DNA of 64,000 nt from Thalassospira povalilytica (GTDB taxonomy: Bacteria; Pseudomonadota; Alphaproteobacteria; Rhodospirillales; Thalassospiraceae): positions 124,001 to 188,000 of the forward strand of contig NZ_PGTS01000001.1 in the NCBI RefSeq assembly GCF_002844235.1, given 5' to 3'. The position numbers and the translations under genes were made by a program. Below, in pieces: positions 54,913-63,376 of this stretch. The notes beneath the pieces are model-generated. The model ran no database searches and was not told the origin of the DNA. It saw only the letters and a program-made list of their open reading frames with translations. Within the stretch, counting starts at the first letter, position 1, and each line of letters starts with the position of its first letter.

Positions 54913-56237
54913 TGCAGACGAATTTCAGCACCGCCCAACTCGAAAATCCGATGTTTGCCGAAAGCGAACAGATTTTGCGCAAATGTGTGCATTGCGGCTT
55001 TTGTACTGCGACCTGTCCGACTTTTGTAACGTTGGGGGATGAGCTCGACAGTCCGCGTGGGCGTATTTATCTGATCAAGGACATGTTGGAAAATGACAAA
55101 CCGGCAACGGATCGGGTTGTAAGACATCTGGACCGTTGTCTGTCATGTCTGTCCTGTACCAGCACCTGCCCGTCGGGTGTTGACTACATGCATTTGATCG
55201 ACAACGCGCGGGCCCACATCGAAGAAACCTATGAACGTCCTCTTGGCGATCGTCTGTTGCGCAAGCTGCTTGCGCTTGTCGTGCCCAACCCGACCCTGTT
55301 CCGGTTGTCAATGATCGGGGCAAAAATGGCGGCACCTTTTGCGCGCCTGATGCCGGGCCGTCTTAAGGGCATGGTGAAAATGGGCGCGCGCCACATGGCC
55401 CCGCCCAGCTGGGTGGACAAACCGCAAATCATTCCGGCCATCGGTCCGCGCAAGGGGCGGGTGGCAATTTTGACGGGATGTGCCCAGCAGGTTCTTGAAA
55501 CGGAAATCAACGAATCGACGGTTCGTCTATTGACCCGGCTTGGGATCGAAGTTGTGGTCGCCAAGGGGGCGGGCTGTTGCGGGTCGCTTGTCCATCACAT
55601 GGGCAAGGAAGAAAAATCCCACCATCAGGCCAACGGCAATATTGATGCCTGGTGTGCCGAAATTGACGGCGAGGGGCTTGATGCCATTGTCATTACCGCA
55701 TCTGGTTGCGGCACCACGGTCAAGGATTACGGGCATATGTTGCGCAATGATGCTGCCTATGCGCAAAAGGCCGCCACGGTGTCTGCCTTGGCCAAGGATA
55801 TCACCGAATATCTTGCCGGGCTTGATATCGAAGACAATGTGTTTGCCAACGCCACACATGGTGGTCCGCGCGTTGCCTATCATTCTGCTTGTTCGATGCA
55901 GCATGGCCAAAAGATCACCCGACCGCCACGCGATCTTTTGAAAATGGCCGGGTATGAGGTGCTTGAAATTGCCGAAGGCCATTTGTGCTGTGGCTCGGCC
56001 GGTGTCTATAACCTGTTGCAGCCCGAAATTGCGGGCAAACTCCAGGAACGCAAACGCGGCAATATTCGCGCGACCCAACCTGATCTGGTGGCAACGGGCA
56101 ATATTGGCTGCATGGTTCAGATTGAAACCGATGACCTTAAGGTCATTCATACTGTGCAGTTGCTTGACTGGGCGGCAGGTGGGCCGGTGCCCGAAAAGCT
56201 GCGCGACCGGATTGGCGCAGCAAGCCTGGCGTCCTGA
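54912..56237 (+). CDS. glcF: Glycolate oxidase iron-sulfur subunit GlcF
   Basis: This 441-residue electron-transfer subunit carries two 4Fe-4S ferredoxin motifs, CVHCGFCTATCP (about 22-33) and CLSCLSCTSTCP (about 77-88). Two CCG cysteine-rich domains follow (AGCCGSLVHHMGKEE and HLCCGSAGVYNLLQP). These pass electrons from the flavin subunits to the respiratory chain. Its ATG overlaps the glcE stop (TAATG), typical of translational coupling. A terminator 64 bases downstream ends the pyc-glcDEF unit. Confidence 0.95.
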   Translation: MQTNFSTAQLENPMFAESEQILRKCVHCGFCTATCPTFVTLGDELDSPRGRIYLIKDMLENDKPATDRVVRHLDRCLSCLSCTSTCPSGVDYMHLIDNARAHIEETYERPLGDRLLRKLLALVVPNPTLFRLSMIGAKMAAPFARLMPGRLKGMVKMGARHMAPPSWVDKPQIIPAIGPRKGRVAILTGCAQQVLETEINESTVRLLTRLGIEVVVAKGAGCCGSLVHHMGKEEKSHHQANGNIDAWCAEIDGEGLDAIVITASGCGTTVKDYGHMLRNDAAYAQKAATVSALAKDITEYLAGLDIEDNVFANATHGGPRVAYHSACSMQHGQKITRPPRDLLKMAGYEVLEIAEGHLCCGSAGVYNLLQPEIAGKLQERKRGNIRATQPDLVATGNIGCMVQIETDDLKVIHTVQLLDWAAGGPVPEKLRDRIGAASLAS

Positions 56238-56300
56238 CCCCGGTCCGGATGCTGCGGGGAAAAACTTCCCTGGGCCATTAATAAAAGAAGACGAAATATA

Positions 56301-56334
56301 AAAAGACGGCGGGGAATCCCGCCGTCTTTTTATT
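56301..56334 (+). terminator. Terminator of pyc-glcDEF
   Basis: The 13-base arms AAAAGACGGCGGG / CCCGCCGTCTTTT with a 4-base loop are flanked by T- and A-runs, so it can also end the convergent gene at 56396. Confidence 0.92.
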
Positions 56335-56395
56335 TAAGGATCGTCATGCGCGATCACAAACTGGTCAATTGGCGTTTGGGCTGGTTAATGCCGGC

Positions 56396-56698
56396 TCAGG
56401 ATTCTTCCTTGCCCAACAGGCTTTGTGCGATGCCTTCGGCGGCCGATCCTTCGTTGCCGTCTTCGGCATATGCCGCGGTTTTGTCGCGAATCCACTGTAT
56501 TGCGGCGGCGTCGTCAATTTCGACCTTTTGCGCGACAAGCGCCAGAATCGCCTCGATCGCCAGAACGTGGGATGCCACGTTATTTACTGCGACATGCAGA
56601 TCATCGATATGCCGGGATGCTGCTTCGGACATTTCGCCGAGTTCCCCTGACAGTTTCTGGATCAGTTCCTGAATCTCGTCGATCGATGCGTTGCTCAT
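56396..56698 (-). CDS. Small helical protein of unknown function
   Basis: This 100-residue acidic protein begins at the ATG at 56698, with AGGAG eight bases upstream. The sequence is nearly all helical, with heptad-like spacing (ASIDEIQELIQKLSGELGEM, then HVLAIEAILALVAQKVE), and has no signal peptide or membrane helix. It ends SLLGKEES. I know no family for it. It is divergent from pstS and shares the intergenic region with Pho-box-like repeats, so phosphate control is conceivable. Confidence 0.7.
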   Translation of the reverse strand: MSNASIDEIQELIQKLSGELGEMSEAASRHIDDLHVAVNNVASHVLAIEAILALVAQKVEIDDAAAIQWIRDKTAAYAEDGNEGSAAEGIAQSLLGKEES

Positions 56699-56852
56699 GT
56701 CGTTCTCCTGATGATGCCGCCCGGTCGTGCGGGCGGCGTTTTGCTGTCCCTGATGCACAGTTGCGTGGATTGCCTGTCATGTAAAGAGGGCGCCGGGATT
56801 ATTCCTGAACCGTGTGGCCGCATCTTTGCCCGATCAGCCGGAACCATCAAAT

Positions 56853-56871
56853 GTGACAGTTTTTGTTACAG
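56853..56871 (-). promoter_or_regulatory. Pho-box-like direct repeat (distal)
   Basis: On the minus strand the heptamers CTGTAAC and CTGTCAC are both excellent Pho-box half-sites. They are separated by five A, one base more than the standard 11-base period. The site is 238 bases from pstS and 155 bases from the divergent small gene, toward which it points. Confidence 0.4.
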
Positions 56872-56997
56872 TGTGTCGCCAATTGGCCCGCCAAGGCAGA
56901 AAATCGGTCGAATTTGACGTGATTTCTGCCGGGCCGTGATTCTTTTATATCATTGATATTTATCGACAAATCACGGCGTTTTTACTGCTCTGATACG

Positions 56998-57026
56998 TTG
57001 TCACATAACGTTAACAAAAGCGACAC
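56998..57026 (+). promoter_or_regulatory. Pho-box-like repeat upstream of pstS
   Basis: TTGTCAC, CGTTAAC and GCGACAC occur at an exact 11-base period separated by A/T-rich tetramers (ATAA, AAAA), the spacing of PhoB half-sites. The first heptamer matches the consensus best. It lies 84 bases before the pstS ATG. The last gene of the operon is phoB, so autoregulation under phosphate starvation is expected. Confidence 0.55.
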
Positions 57027-57109
57027 AATACCGTAAGCACCCAGCGTTAGAGTCCGCCTCGCAGATCGTTGCACCGTTCCGAAGTGGAACAACCATTGGG
57101 GAATATACC

Positions 57110-58141
57110 ATGAAGAAGACTCTTGCTGTTGCGGCGCTGATGAGCGTTGCCTTTGCTGGCGCTGCCCAGGCACGTGACCAGATTCGTATCGTTGGTTCGT
57201 CCACCGTTTTCCCGTTTGCAACCGCAGTTGCAGAAGAATTCGGTAAAACCACCTCGTTCAAAACCCCGGTTATTGAATCGACCGGTTCTGGCGGTGGTTT
57301 GAAGCTGTTCTGTGCAGGTGTTGGCGAACAGCACCCGGACATCACCAACGCTTCGCGTCGCATCAAGAAGTCCGAAGTTGAAACTTGTGCAAAGAACGGC
57401 ATCTCCGAAGTTACCGAAGTTAAAGTCGGTTACGACGGTATCGTTCTGTCGAACTCGAACGAAGCACCTGAAATCGATCTGACCAAAGAACAGATCTTCC
57501 TGGCGCTTGCCAAAACCGTTCCGTCCAAAGACGGCAAGTCGCTTGTAGACAACTTCTACAGCACCTGGTCGGAAATCGATCCGAGCCTGCCGGACGTTAA
57601 AATCGAAGTTCTCGGCCCGCCGCCGACCTCCGGTACCCGTGACGCCTTCACCGAGCTGGTACTCGAAGAAGCTTGCGATGCCTTCCCGGCGATTGCTGCT
57701 CTGAAAGACAGCAACAAAGACCAGCACAAAGCAGTTTGCGCAGGCGTTCGTGAAGACGGTGCCTATGTTGAAGCTGGTGAGAACGACAACCTGATCGTTC
57801 AGAAGCTTGAAGCAAACCACGATGCGCTTGGCATCTTCGGTTTCTCCTTCCTCGACCAGAATGGCGACAAGCTTCAGGGTTCGAAAATCGAAGGCGTTTC
57901 GCCGACCTTCGAAGCCATCTCGGCTGGTGACTATCCGGTTTCGCGTTCGCTTTACTTCTACGTAAAGAACGCACACGTCGGCACCATCCCGGGTATGAAA
58001 GAATACCTCGCAGAATTCACCTCTGACAAAGCATTCGGTGACGAAGGTTACCTTGCTGACCGCGGTCTGATCCCGATGGATGCCGCCGAGCGTGAAGCTG
58101 TACGCAACGCTGCGATGAACCTTTCGCCGCTGAGCATGTAA
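57110..58141 (+). CDS. pstS: Phosphate ABC transporter substrate-binding protein PstS
   Basis: This is the periplasmic high-affinity phosphate binding protein (343 residues). It has a signal peptide cleaved after about residue 21 (AAQA-RDQ), then IRIVGSSTVFPFATAVAEEF, the typical PstS start with phosphate-binding Ser/Thr. ESTGSGGGLKLFCAG and PPTSGTRDAFTEL supply further anion contacts. It is the first gene of pstSCAB-phoU-phoB. Codon use looks biased toward a restricted set, as in highly expressed genes. A hairpin follows the stop. Confidence 0.96.
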   Translation: MKKTLAVAALMSVAFAGAAQARDQIRIVGSSTVFPFATAVAEEFGKTTSFKTPVIESTGSGGGLKLFCAGVGEQHPDITNASRRIKKSEVETCAKNGISEVTEVKVGYDGIVLSNSNEAPEIDLTKEQIFLALAKTVPSKDGKSLVDNFYSTWSEIDPSLPDVKIEVLGPPPTSGTRDAFTELVLEEACDAFPAIAALKDSNKDQHKAVCAGVREDGAYVEAGENDNLIVQKLEANHDALGIFGFSFLDQNGDKLQGSKIEGVSPTFEAISAGDYPVSRSLYFYVKNAHVGTIPGMKEYLAEFTSDKAFGDEGYLADRGLIPMDAAEREAVRNAAMNLSPLSM

Positions 58142-58153
58142 CGCGATCTTTCA

Positions 58154-58191
58154 ACCGATGGCGGCTAATGCTGCCATCGGTTTCTTTGTTT
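58154..58191 (+). terminator. Hairpin between pstS and pstC (partial terminator)
   Basis: The arms ACCGATGGCGGC / GCTGCCATCGGT (12 pairs, one G-T) with loop TAAT are followed by TTTCTTTGTTT. It would reduce read-through so that pstS is made in excess over the membrane components, and may stabilise pstS mRNA. Confidence 0.8.
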
Positions 58192-58275
58192 CCAGGCTTG
58201 ATTAATTTATTGTTTTTGTCCTATTGGCCTCTCATCTGATTACTACAGGCTCACCTGGCAAACGGATTTAACGTA

Positions 58276-59655
58276 ATGTCCCTGTCTTTCCTGTTGCTCG
58301 CGGTTGCTGCACTTTGTGCATTGTCCTTCTATTTCGGGCGCCAGCGGGCCGTTGCCCTTTCGGGTGGACGCTACAGCAATCTTCATTCTCTTCCGGCTCA
58401 TTACGGGACATATGTTGCCCTGTGGTGCGGCCTTCCTGCTTTGCTGTTGCTGTTCGTCTGGCACACGTTCCAGGGATCGGTCATCGAAGCGATGATCATT
58501 GCCGATCTGCCTGCAGAAATCACATCTGACAGCGGTCAGCTGTCGCTTGCACTCAACAGCATTTCGTTGATTGCGGCGGGGAATGGTCAGCATCTGACTG
58601 TTTCACCCGAAGTTGTCGATGCCGGTCGCCGTCTTGCGAATTTGCAGTCGATTGCCAACGCAGCACTGATTGTCGTGATGCTGTGTGGTGCGGTTATCGG
58701 GGTTTCGCTTTCCTATCGCAAAATTTCGCCGGAACTGCGCGCACGTAACAATGTCGAACGCATTTCGCGCTGGGTGATGATTGCCTGTTCGGCGATTGCA
58801 ATCCTGTCGACGGTCGGAATTGTGTTTTCGCTTCTGTTCGAAGCACTGCACTTCTTTAGCAAGATCAACCCGCTTGAATTCCTGTTCGGTCTGGAATGGA
58901 GCCCGCAGACGGCCATTCGCGCCGACCAGGTCGCATCCGAAGGCGCATTCGGTGCCATTCCGCTGTTTGTCGGAACACTTCTGATTACCGTGATTGCAAT
59001 GTGTGTTGCGGTTCCGGTCGGTTTGTTCTCGGCCATTTATATGGGGGAATATGCATCCCCGAAATTCCGTGCGGTTGCCAAACCGGCACTGGAAATTCTG
59101 GCTGGTGTGCCGACCGTTGTTTACGGCTTTTTCGCAGCCCTTACGGTTGCGCCGTTCCTGCGCAACAATGGTGCTATCCTTGGTCTTGATGTCAGTTCGG
59201 AAAGCGCGCTGGCGGCGGGGCTTGTCATGGGGGTCATGATCATCCCGTTCGTATCGTCACTTTCGGATGATGTGATGTCACAGGTGCCCAAATCGCTGCG
59301 TGACGGGTCGTATGGATTGGGCGCAACCAAATCCGAAACCATCCGCCACGTGATTTTCCCGGCGGCTTTGCCCGGGATTGTCGGTGCGGTTCTTCTGGCT
59401 GTGTCGCGCGCAATTGGTGAAACGATGATTGTGGTGATGGCCGCAGGTCTTGCTGCCAACATGACGGTCAACCCGCTTCAGGCCGTGACGACTGTGACTG
59501 TGCAGATTGTTACTCTTCTGGTCGGCGACCAGGAGTTTGACAGTGCAAAAACCCTCTCAGCCTTTGCGTTGGGGCTGGTTCTTTTCCTTGTCACCTTGGG
59601 CTTGAACGTATTTGCCCTTAAGGTAGTTCAGAAGTATCGCGAGAAATATGACTGA
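58276..59655 (+). CDS. pstC: Phosphate ABC transporter permease PstC (long form)
   Basis: This 459-residue permease belongs to the extended PstC type: an extra N-terminal region with two or more helices (1-160) precedes the usual six-helix core. Core features are GAIPLFVGTLLITVIAMCVAV, MGEYASPKFR, and the EAA-type loop GSYGLGATKSETIRHVIFPAALPGIVGAV. The ordinary enteric PstC is about 320 residues. The stop overlaps pstA by eight bases. The N-terminal extension has no assigned role. Confidence 0.94.
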   Translation: MSLSFLLLAVAALCALSFYFGRQRAVALSGGRYSNLHSLPAHYGTYVALWCGLPALLLLFVWHTFQGSVIEAMIIADLPAEITSDSGQLSLALNSISLIAAGNGQHLTVSPEVVDAGRRLANLQSIANAALIVVMLCGAVIGVSLSYRKISPELRARNNVERISRWVMIACSAIAILSTVGIVFSLLFEALHFFSKINPLEFLFGLEWSPQTAIRADQVASEGAFGAIPLFVGTLLITVIAMCVAVPVGLFSAIYMGEYASPKFRAVAKPALEILAGVPTVVYGFFAALTVAPFLRNNGAILGLDVSSESALAAGLVMGVMIIPFVSSLSDDVMSQVPKSLRDGSYGLGATKSETIRHVIFPAALPGIVGAVLLAVSRAIGETMIVVMAAGLAANMTVNPLQAVTTVTVQIVTLLVGDQEFDSAKTLSAFALGLVLFLVTLGLNVFALKVVQKYREKYD

Positions 59656-60997
59656 TATGGCATCCCTTATGGAAGACAGAGCCGCAGCAAAGGTGATTTC
59701 GGACAAAATGCACAAGCCCGTAGACTGGGACAGCCCGAAGATCGCACGTAACATCAAAAAGCGTTACGCAGCTGAGCGTCGTTTTAAAATCTATGGACTA
59801 AGCGCGATCGGTGTTGCGCTTCTGGCCTTGTTTGTTCTGGGTTTCTCTATTGTCTCCAAAGGCTATAGCGCATTCTTCCAGACCTACATTCAGCTTGAAG
59901 TTCACTTTGATCCGGCGGAAATCGATCCGGACAGGACGGGTGATCCGGCCGTTATCGGCAAGGCTAACTTTGACGGCCTGATCAAGCAGTCCCTGCGTGA
60001 ACGGTTCCCCGAAGTAACCAGCCGCCGCGATCGCCGTGATCTGTATGGCATCGTGTCAGGTGGTGCGTCCTATGATCTGCGTGAACGGGTTATGGAAAAC
60101 CCGAACCTGATCGGGCAGACCCGCAAGATCTGGCTGATTTCCGGTGATGATTTCGACATGCTCAACAAAGGCTATATCGATGCCGAAGTTGATGAAAGCA
60201 GCCGTCGTCTCAATGACCAGGAAATCGGATGGTACAATGCGCTGGTCGAAGACGGTGCGGTCGAAAAGCAGTTCCATGCCCGCTTCTTTACCAGTGGTGA
60301 CTCCCGCGAGCCGGAACTTGCCGGTATCTGGGGGGCGGCTGTCGGGTCGTTCTATACCCTGCTTGTGACCTTGGCCCTGTCTTTCCCGATCGGGGTTCTT
60401 GCGGCGGTCTATCTTGAAGAATTCGCACCGAAGAACCGGTTCACGACCATTGTTGAAGTCAATATCAACAACCTTGCTGCTGTGCCGTCGATTGTGTTCG
60501 GTCTGCTTGGTCTTGAGGTCTATCTCAATGTCATGCATCTGCCGCGTTCGGCCCCGGTTGTCGGTGGCTTGACGCTGGCTCTGATGACCTTGCCGACCAT
60601 CATCATTGCGTCGCGTGCAGCGATCAAGGCGGTTCCGCCGTCAATCCGCCAGGCGGCCCTTGGTCTTGGTGCCTCGCCGGTTCAGACCGTAACCCACCAT
60701 GTGCTGCCGCTGGCGATGCCGGGCATTCTGACCGGGACGATCATTGGGATGGCACAGGCACTTGGTGAAACGGCACCGCTTTTGATGATCGGCATGGTTG
60801 CCTTCATCGTTGATATCCCGGGTGGTGCACTTGATCCGGCAACGGTTCTGCCGGTTCAGATCTATCTGTGGGCAGACAGCCCGGAACGTGCCTTTGTCGA
60901 GAAAACCTCGGCAGCGATTATGGTGTTGCTGGCCTTCCTGATCCTGATGAATGGACTGGCTGTGTATCTGCGCAAAAAATTTGAACGGAAGTGGTAA
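59648..60997 (+). CDS. pstA: Phosphate ABC transporter permease PstA (long form)
   Basis: This 449-residue permease has an N-terminal DUF3333-like extension (about 1-220), including a first transmembrane helix ([20 protein letters not shown]) and a large periplasmic region. The permease core follows, with [34 protein letters not shown] and the coupling loop [26 protein letters not shown]. The ATG overlaps the end of pstC, consistent with coupled translation. The stop is one base before the pstB ATG. Confidence 0.94.
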   Translation: MTDMASLMEDRAAAKVISDKMHKPVDWDSPKIARNIKKRYAAERRFKIYGLSAIGVALLALFVLGFSIVSKGYSAFFQTYIQLEVHFDPAEIDPDRTGDPAVIGKANFDGLIKQSLRERFPEVTSRRDRRDLYGIVSGGASYDLRERVMENPNLIGQTRKIWLISGDDFDMLNKGYIDAEVDESSRRLNDQEIGWYNALVEDGAVEKQFHARFFTSGDSREPELAGIWGAAVGSFYTLLVTLALSFPIGVLAAVYLEEFAPKNRFTTIVEVNINNLAAVPSIVFGLLGLEVYLNVMHLPRSAPVVGGLTLALMTLPTIIIASRAAIKAVPPSIRQAALGLGASPVQTVTHHVLPLAMPGILTGTIIGMAQALGETAPLLMIGMVAFIVDIPGGALDPATVLPVQIYLWADSPERAFVEKTSAAIMVLLAFLILMNGLAVYLRKKFERKW

Positions 60998-60998
60998 A

Positions 60999-61802
60999 AT
61001 GGCTGCTGTATCCCAGAGCGCAATGACGGCAGAGCCGTCGGTCGCAAGCCCGAAAATGACGGCACGTGACCTTAATCTTTTCTATAGCGACAATCAGGCG
61101 CTGTTCGATGTCAATCTGGATATCGTCGAACGTCAGGTTACCGCTTTGATCGGCCCGTCGGGTTGTGGCAAGTCGACCTTCCTGCGGTGCATGAACCGCA
61201 TGAACGACACGATTGATGGTGTGACCATCAATGGCAAGGTGACCCTTGATGGCCGCGATATCTATGACAAGCGGATCGACGTTGTTCAGTTGCGCGCACG
61301 TATCGGGATGGTGTTCCAGAAACCGAACCCGTTCCCGAAATCGATCTATGACAACGTGGCCTATGGCCCGCGCATTCATGGTCTGGTCAATTCGCGTGAC
61401 GAACTTGATGAAATTGTCATGACCTCGCTGGAGCGTGCCGGTCTTCTCAAGGAAGTCAAAGATCGCCTGCAATCGCCTGCTACCGGTCTTTCGGGTGGTC
61501 AGCAGCAGCGTCTTTGCATCGCACGTGCGGTCGCGGTCAGCCCGGAAGTCATTCTGATGGACGAGCCGTGCTCGGCACTTGATCCGATCGCAACGGCAAA
61601 GGTCGAAGAGCTGATTGACGAACTGCGTTCGAACTACACGATCGTGATCGTGACGCACTCCATGCAGCAGGCTGCGCGTGTATCGCAGCGGACCGCATTT
61701 TTCCACCTTGGCAAGCTGGTAGAAGTTGGTGAAACCGATCAGATCTTCACCAACCCGAAAGACGACCGCACCAAGGGTTACATTACCGGTCGCTTTGGTT
61801 AA
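60999..61802 (+). CDS. pstB: Phosphate ABC transporter ATP-binding protein PstB
   Basis: This 267-residue ATPase has Walker [10 protein letters not shown] at 52-60, the Q-loop [10 protein letters not shown], signature LSGGQQQR, Walker [14 protein letters not shown] and the switch His in VTHSMQQA. PstB powers phosphate import and transmits transporter state to PhoU/PhoR. The start at 60999 follows GGAAG; the frame upstream inside pstA is not PstB-like. Confidence 0.97.
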   Translation: MAAVSQSAMTAEPSVASPKMTARDLNLFYSDNQALFDVNLDIVERQVTALIGPSGCGKSTFLRCMNRMNDTIDGVTINGKVTLDGRDIYDKRIDVVQLRARIGMVFQKPNPFPKSIYDNVAYGPRIHGLVNSRDELDEIVMTSLERAGLLKEVKDRLQSPATGLSGGQQQRLCIARAVAVSPEVILMDEPCSALDPIATAKVEELIDELRSNYTIVIVTHSMQQAARVSQRTAFFHLGKLVEVGETDQIFTNPKDDRTKGYITGRFG

Positions 61803-61824
61803 GCGATACGAGGAGAACGCATAA

Positions 61825-62547
61825 ATGGCTGACGACAAAACACATATCGTGAGTTCGTTCGACGAGGAACTGACCCGTCTGAACAACATCATCTCGCAGA
61901 TGGGCGGGCTTGCAGAAAGTCAGCTGATCTCTGCGATCCGCTCTATTGTAAAGCGTGACTCGGAACTGGCTGAAAAAGTCATTCTTTCAGACCATCGTAT
62001 CGATGTTCTCGAACAGGAAGTGCAGGATTTTGCGGTCCGTCTTCTGGCCCTGCGCCAGCCGATGGCTGATGACCTGCGTCAGGTCGTGACGGCGCTTAAG
62101 CTGTCCAATGATCTTGAGCGTATTGGTGATTTGGCCAAGAACATTGCCAAACGTGCCCAGGTCCTGAACCAGATCCCGCCGATCCGTCCGGTCCAGGTGA
62201 TCCCGAATATGGGCAAGCTTGCCCAGGAAATCATCAAGGATGTTCTCGACGCCTATATCGAAGGTGACGCCGAAAAGGCGGAACGCGTCTGGGCGCGCGA
62301 TCAGGAAGTCGATGACATGTACAATTCGCTGTTCCGCGAATTGCTGACCTACATGATGGAAGATCCGCGCAACATTACGGCATCGACCCACATGCTGTTC
62401 ATCGCCAAGAACATCGAACGTATTGGCGATCATGCCACCAATATCGCCGAAACGATCTATTACCGGATCAAGGGCGAAGACCTGCCGGCAATCGACCGGC
62501 CAAAAAATGATGCAGCGAACTTTGCTGTTGTCGAACCGAATGAGTGA
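61825..62547 (+). CDS. phoU: Phosphate signalling protein PhoU
   Basis: PhoU is a cytoplasmic three-helix-bundle dimer that links Pst transporter status to PhoR and prevents toxic phosphate uptake. The 240-residue protein contains two copies of the PhoU metal-binding pattern: SNDLERIGDLAKNIAKRA at about 91-108 and AKNIERIGDHATNIAETIYY at about 193-212. GAGGAG precedes the ATG. It lies 22 bases after pstB and 17 bases before phoB. Confidence 0.97.
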   Translation: MADDKTHIVSSFDEELTRLNNIISQMGGLAESQLISAIRSIVKRDSELAEKVILSDHRIDVLEQEVQDFAVRLLALRQPMADDLRQVVTALKLSNDLERIGDLAKNIAKRAQVLNQIPPIRPVQVIPNMGKLAQEIIKDVLDAYIEGDAEKAERVWARDQEVDDMYNSLFRELLTYMMEDPRNITASTHMLFIAKNIERIGDHATNIAETIYYRIKGEDLPAIDRPKNDAANFAVVEPNE

Positions 62548-62564
62548 CACTGGAGCATAGGAAG

Positions 62565-63263
62565 ATGGACCCAACGGTTCTTATCGTCGAGGACGAAGCT
62601 GCAATCGTAACCATGTTGCGCTACAACCTCGAACGTGAGGGGATGCAGGTTGTCGAAGCCGGTGACGGTGACGAAGCGTTGAAAATTCTTGCTGAAACGC
62701 ATGTTGATCTTGTCCTTCTGGACTGGATGTTGCCGGTCATGTCGGGGATCGAGGTTTGCCGTCAGATCCGCCGCAAGCCCGAAAGCCGCGATTTGCCGGT
62801 CATCATGGTGACCGCGCGCGGCGAAGAAGGGGATCGCATTCGCGGCCTTGATACCGGTGCTGATGACTATGTCACCAAACCGTTCGCGATTGGCGAGTTG
62901 CTGGCACGTATTCGCGCACTTCTGCGCCGATCCGGTCCGGCGCAACCACAAGGGCAGTTGGTCTATTCCGATATCGAAATGGATCTTGCCGCCCATCGCG
63001 TCAGCCGCAATGGCAAGGCCATCCACCTTGGTCCGACCGAATTTCGTCTTCTTCGGTATTTCCTTGAACATCCTGGACGTGTTTTCTCCCGCGAGCAGCT
63101 TTTGAATGCTGTTTGGGGACCGAACATTTATGTCGAAACCCGTACGGTTGATGTGCATATCCGCCGCCTGCGCAAGGCCCTGAATGATGTCAAAGGTACC
63201 CGCGACATCATCCGGACGGTTCGGGCAGCCGGCTATGCGCTGGACTCGGAAACTGCGGCCTGA
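62565..63263 (+). CDS. phoB: Phosphate regulon response regulator PhoB
   Basis: This 232-residue OmpR-family regulator has receiver Asp53 (LLDWMLPVMSG), Lys105 (DYVTKPF) and a C-terminal winged helix with LGPTEFRLLRYFLEHPGRVFS and RTVDVHIRRLRKAL. Phosphorylated PhoB binds Pho boxes. I used the ATG at 62565 because the receiver starts directly with TVLIVEDE; a GTG at 62544 overlaps phoU. No phoR gene follows, and the next gene is convergent. A 6-base inverted repeat without a T-run is at 63269-63284. Confidence 0.96.
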   Translation: MDPTVLIVEDEAAIVTMLRYNLEREGMQVVEAGDGDEALKILAETHVDLVLLDWMLPVMSGIEVCRQIRRKPESRDLPVIMVTARGEEGDRIRGLDTGADDYVTKPFAIGELLARIRALLRRSGPAQPQGQLVYSDIEMDLAAHRVSRNGKAIHLGPTEFRLLRYFLEHPGRVFSREQLLNAVWGPNIYVETRTVDVHIRRLRKALNDVKGTRDIIRTVRAAGYALDSETAA

Positions 63264-63336
63264 TTGATCCGGCCACAAGGCCGGACTGCTGGCTGGTTGG
63301 ATGGCTCGTCGGAAAAAATTCTGCCACTCAGATCAA

Positions 63337-63368
63337 ACAAAACCCCCGTTGCCACAGGCCGCGGGGGG
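63337..63368 (-). terminator. Terminator of the antiporter gene
   Basis: On the minus strand CCCCCG and CGGGGG arms flank a 13-base loop containing GGC-rich sequence, followed by TTTTG. The + strand holds a run of nine G at 63363-63371, part of the same structure. Confidence 0.65.
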
Positions 63369-63376
63369 GGGTGCAT

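Larger units (their letters stand above)
56699..57109. other. Divergent regulatory region upstream of pstS
   Basis: These 411 bases between the small helical gene and pstS contain no gene that I can support. The half nearer pstS is AT-rich and contains repeated TGTCAC / GTTAAC-like heptamers. Two candidate PhoB sites are listed separately. Confidence 0.55.

Noticed and set aside
57047..57976. A 309-codon open frame antisense to pstS
   Set aside because: Fully explained by codon bias of pstS; no ribosome-binding site or recognisable domain.
63269..63284. Terminator directly after phoB
   Set aside because: CCGGCC / GGCCGG with a 4-base loop forms a hairpin, but no T-run follows, so it was not listed as a terminator.
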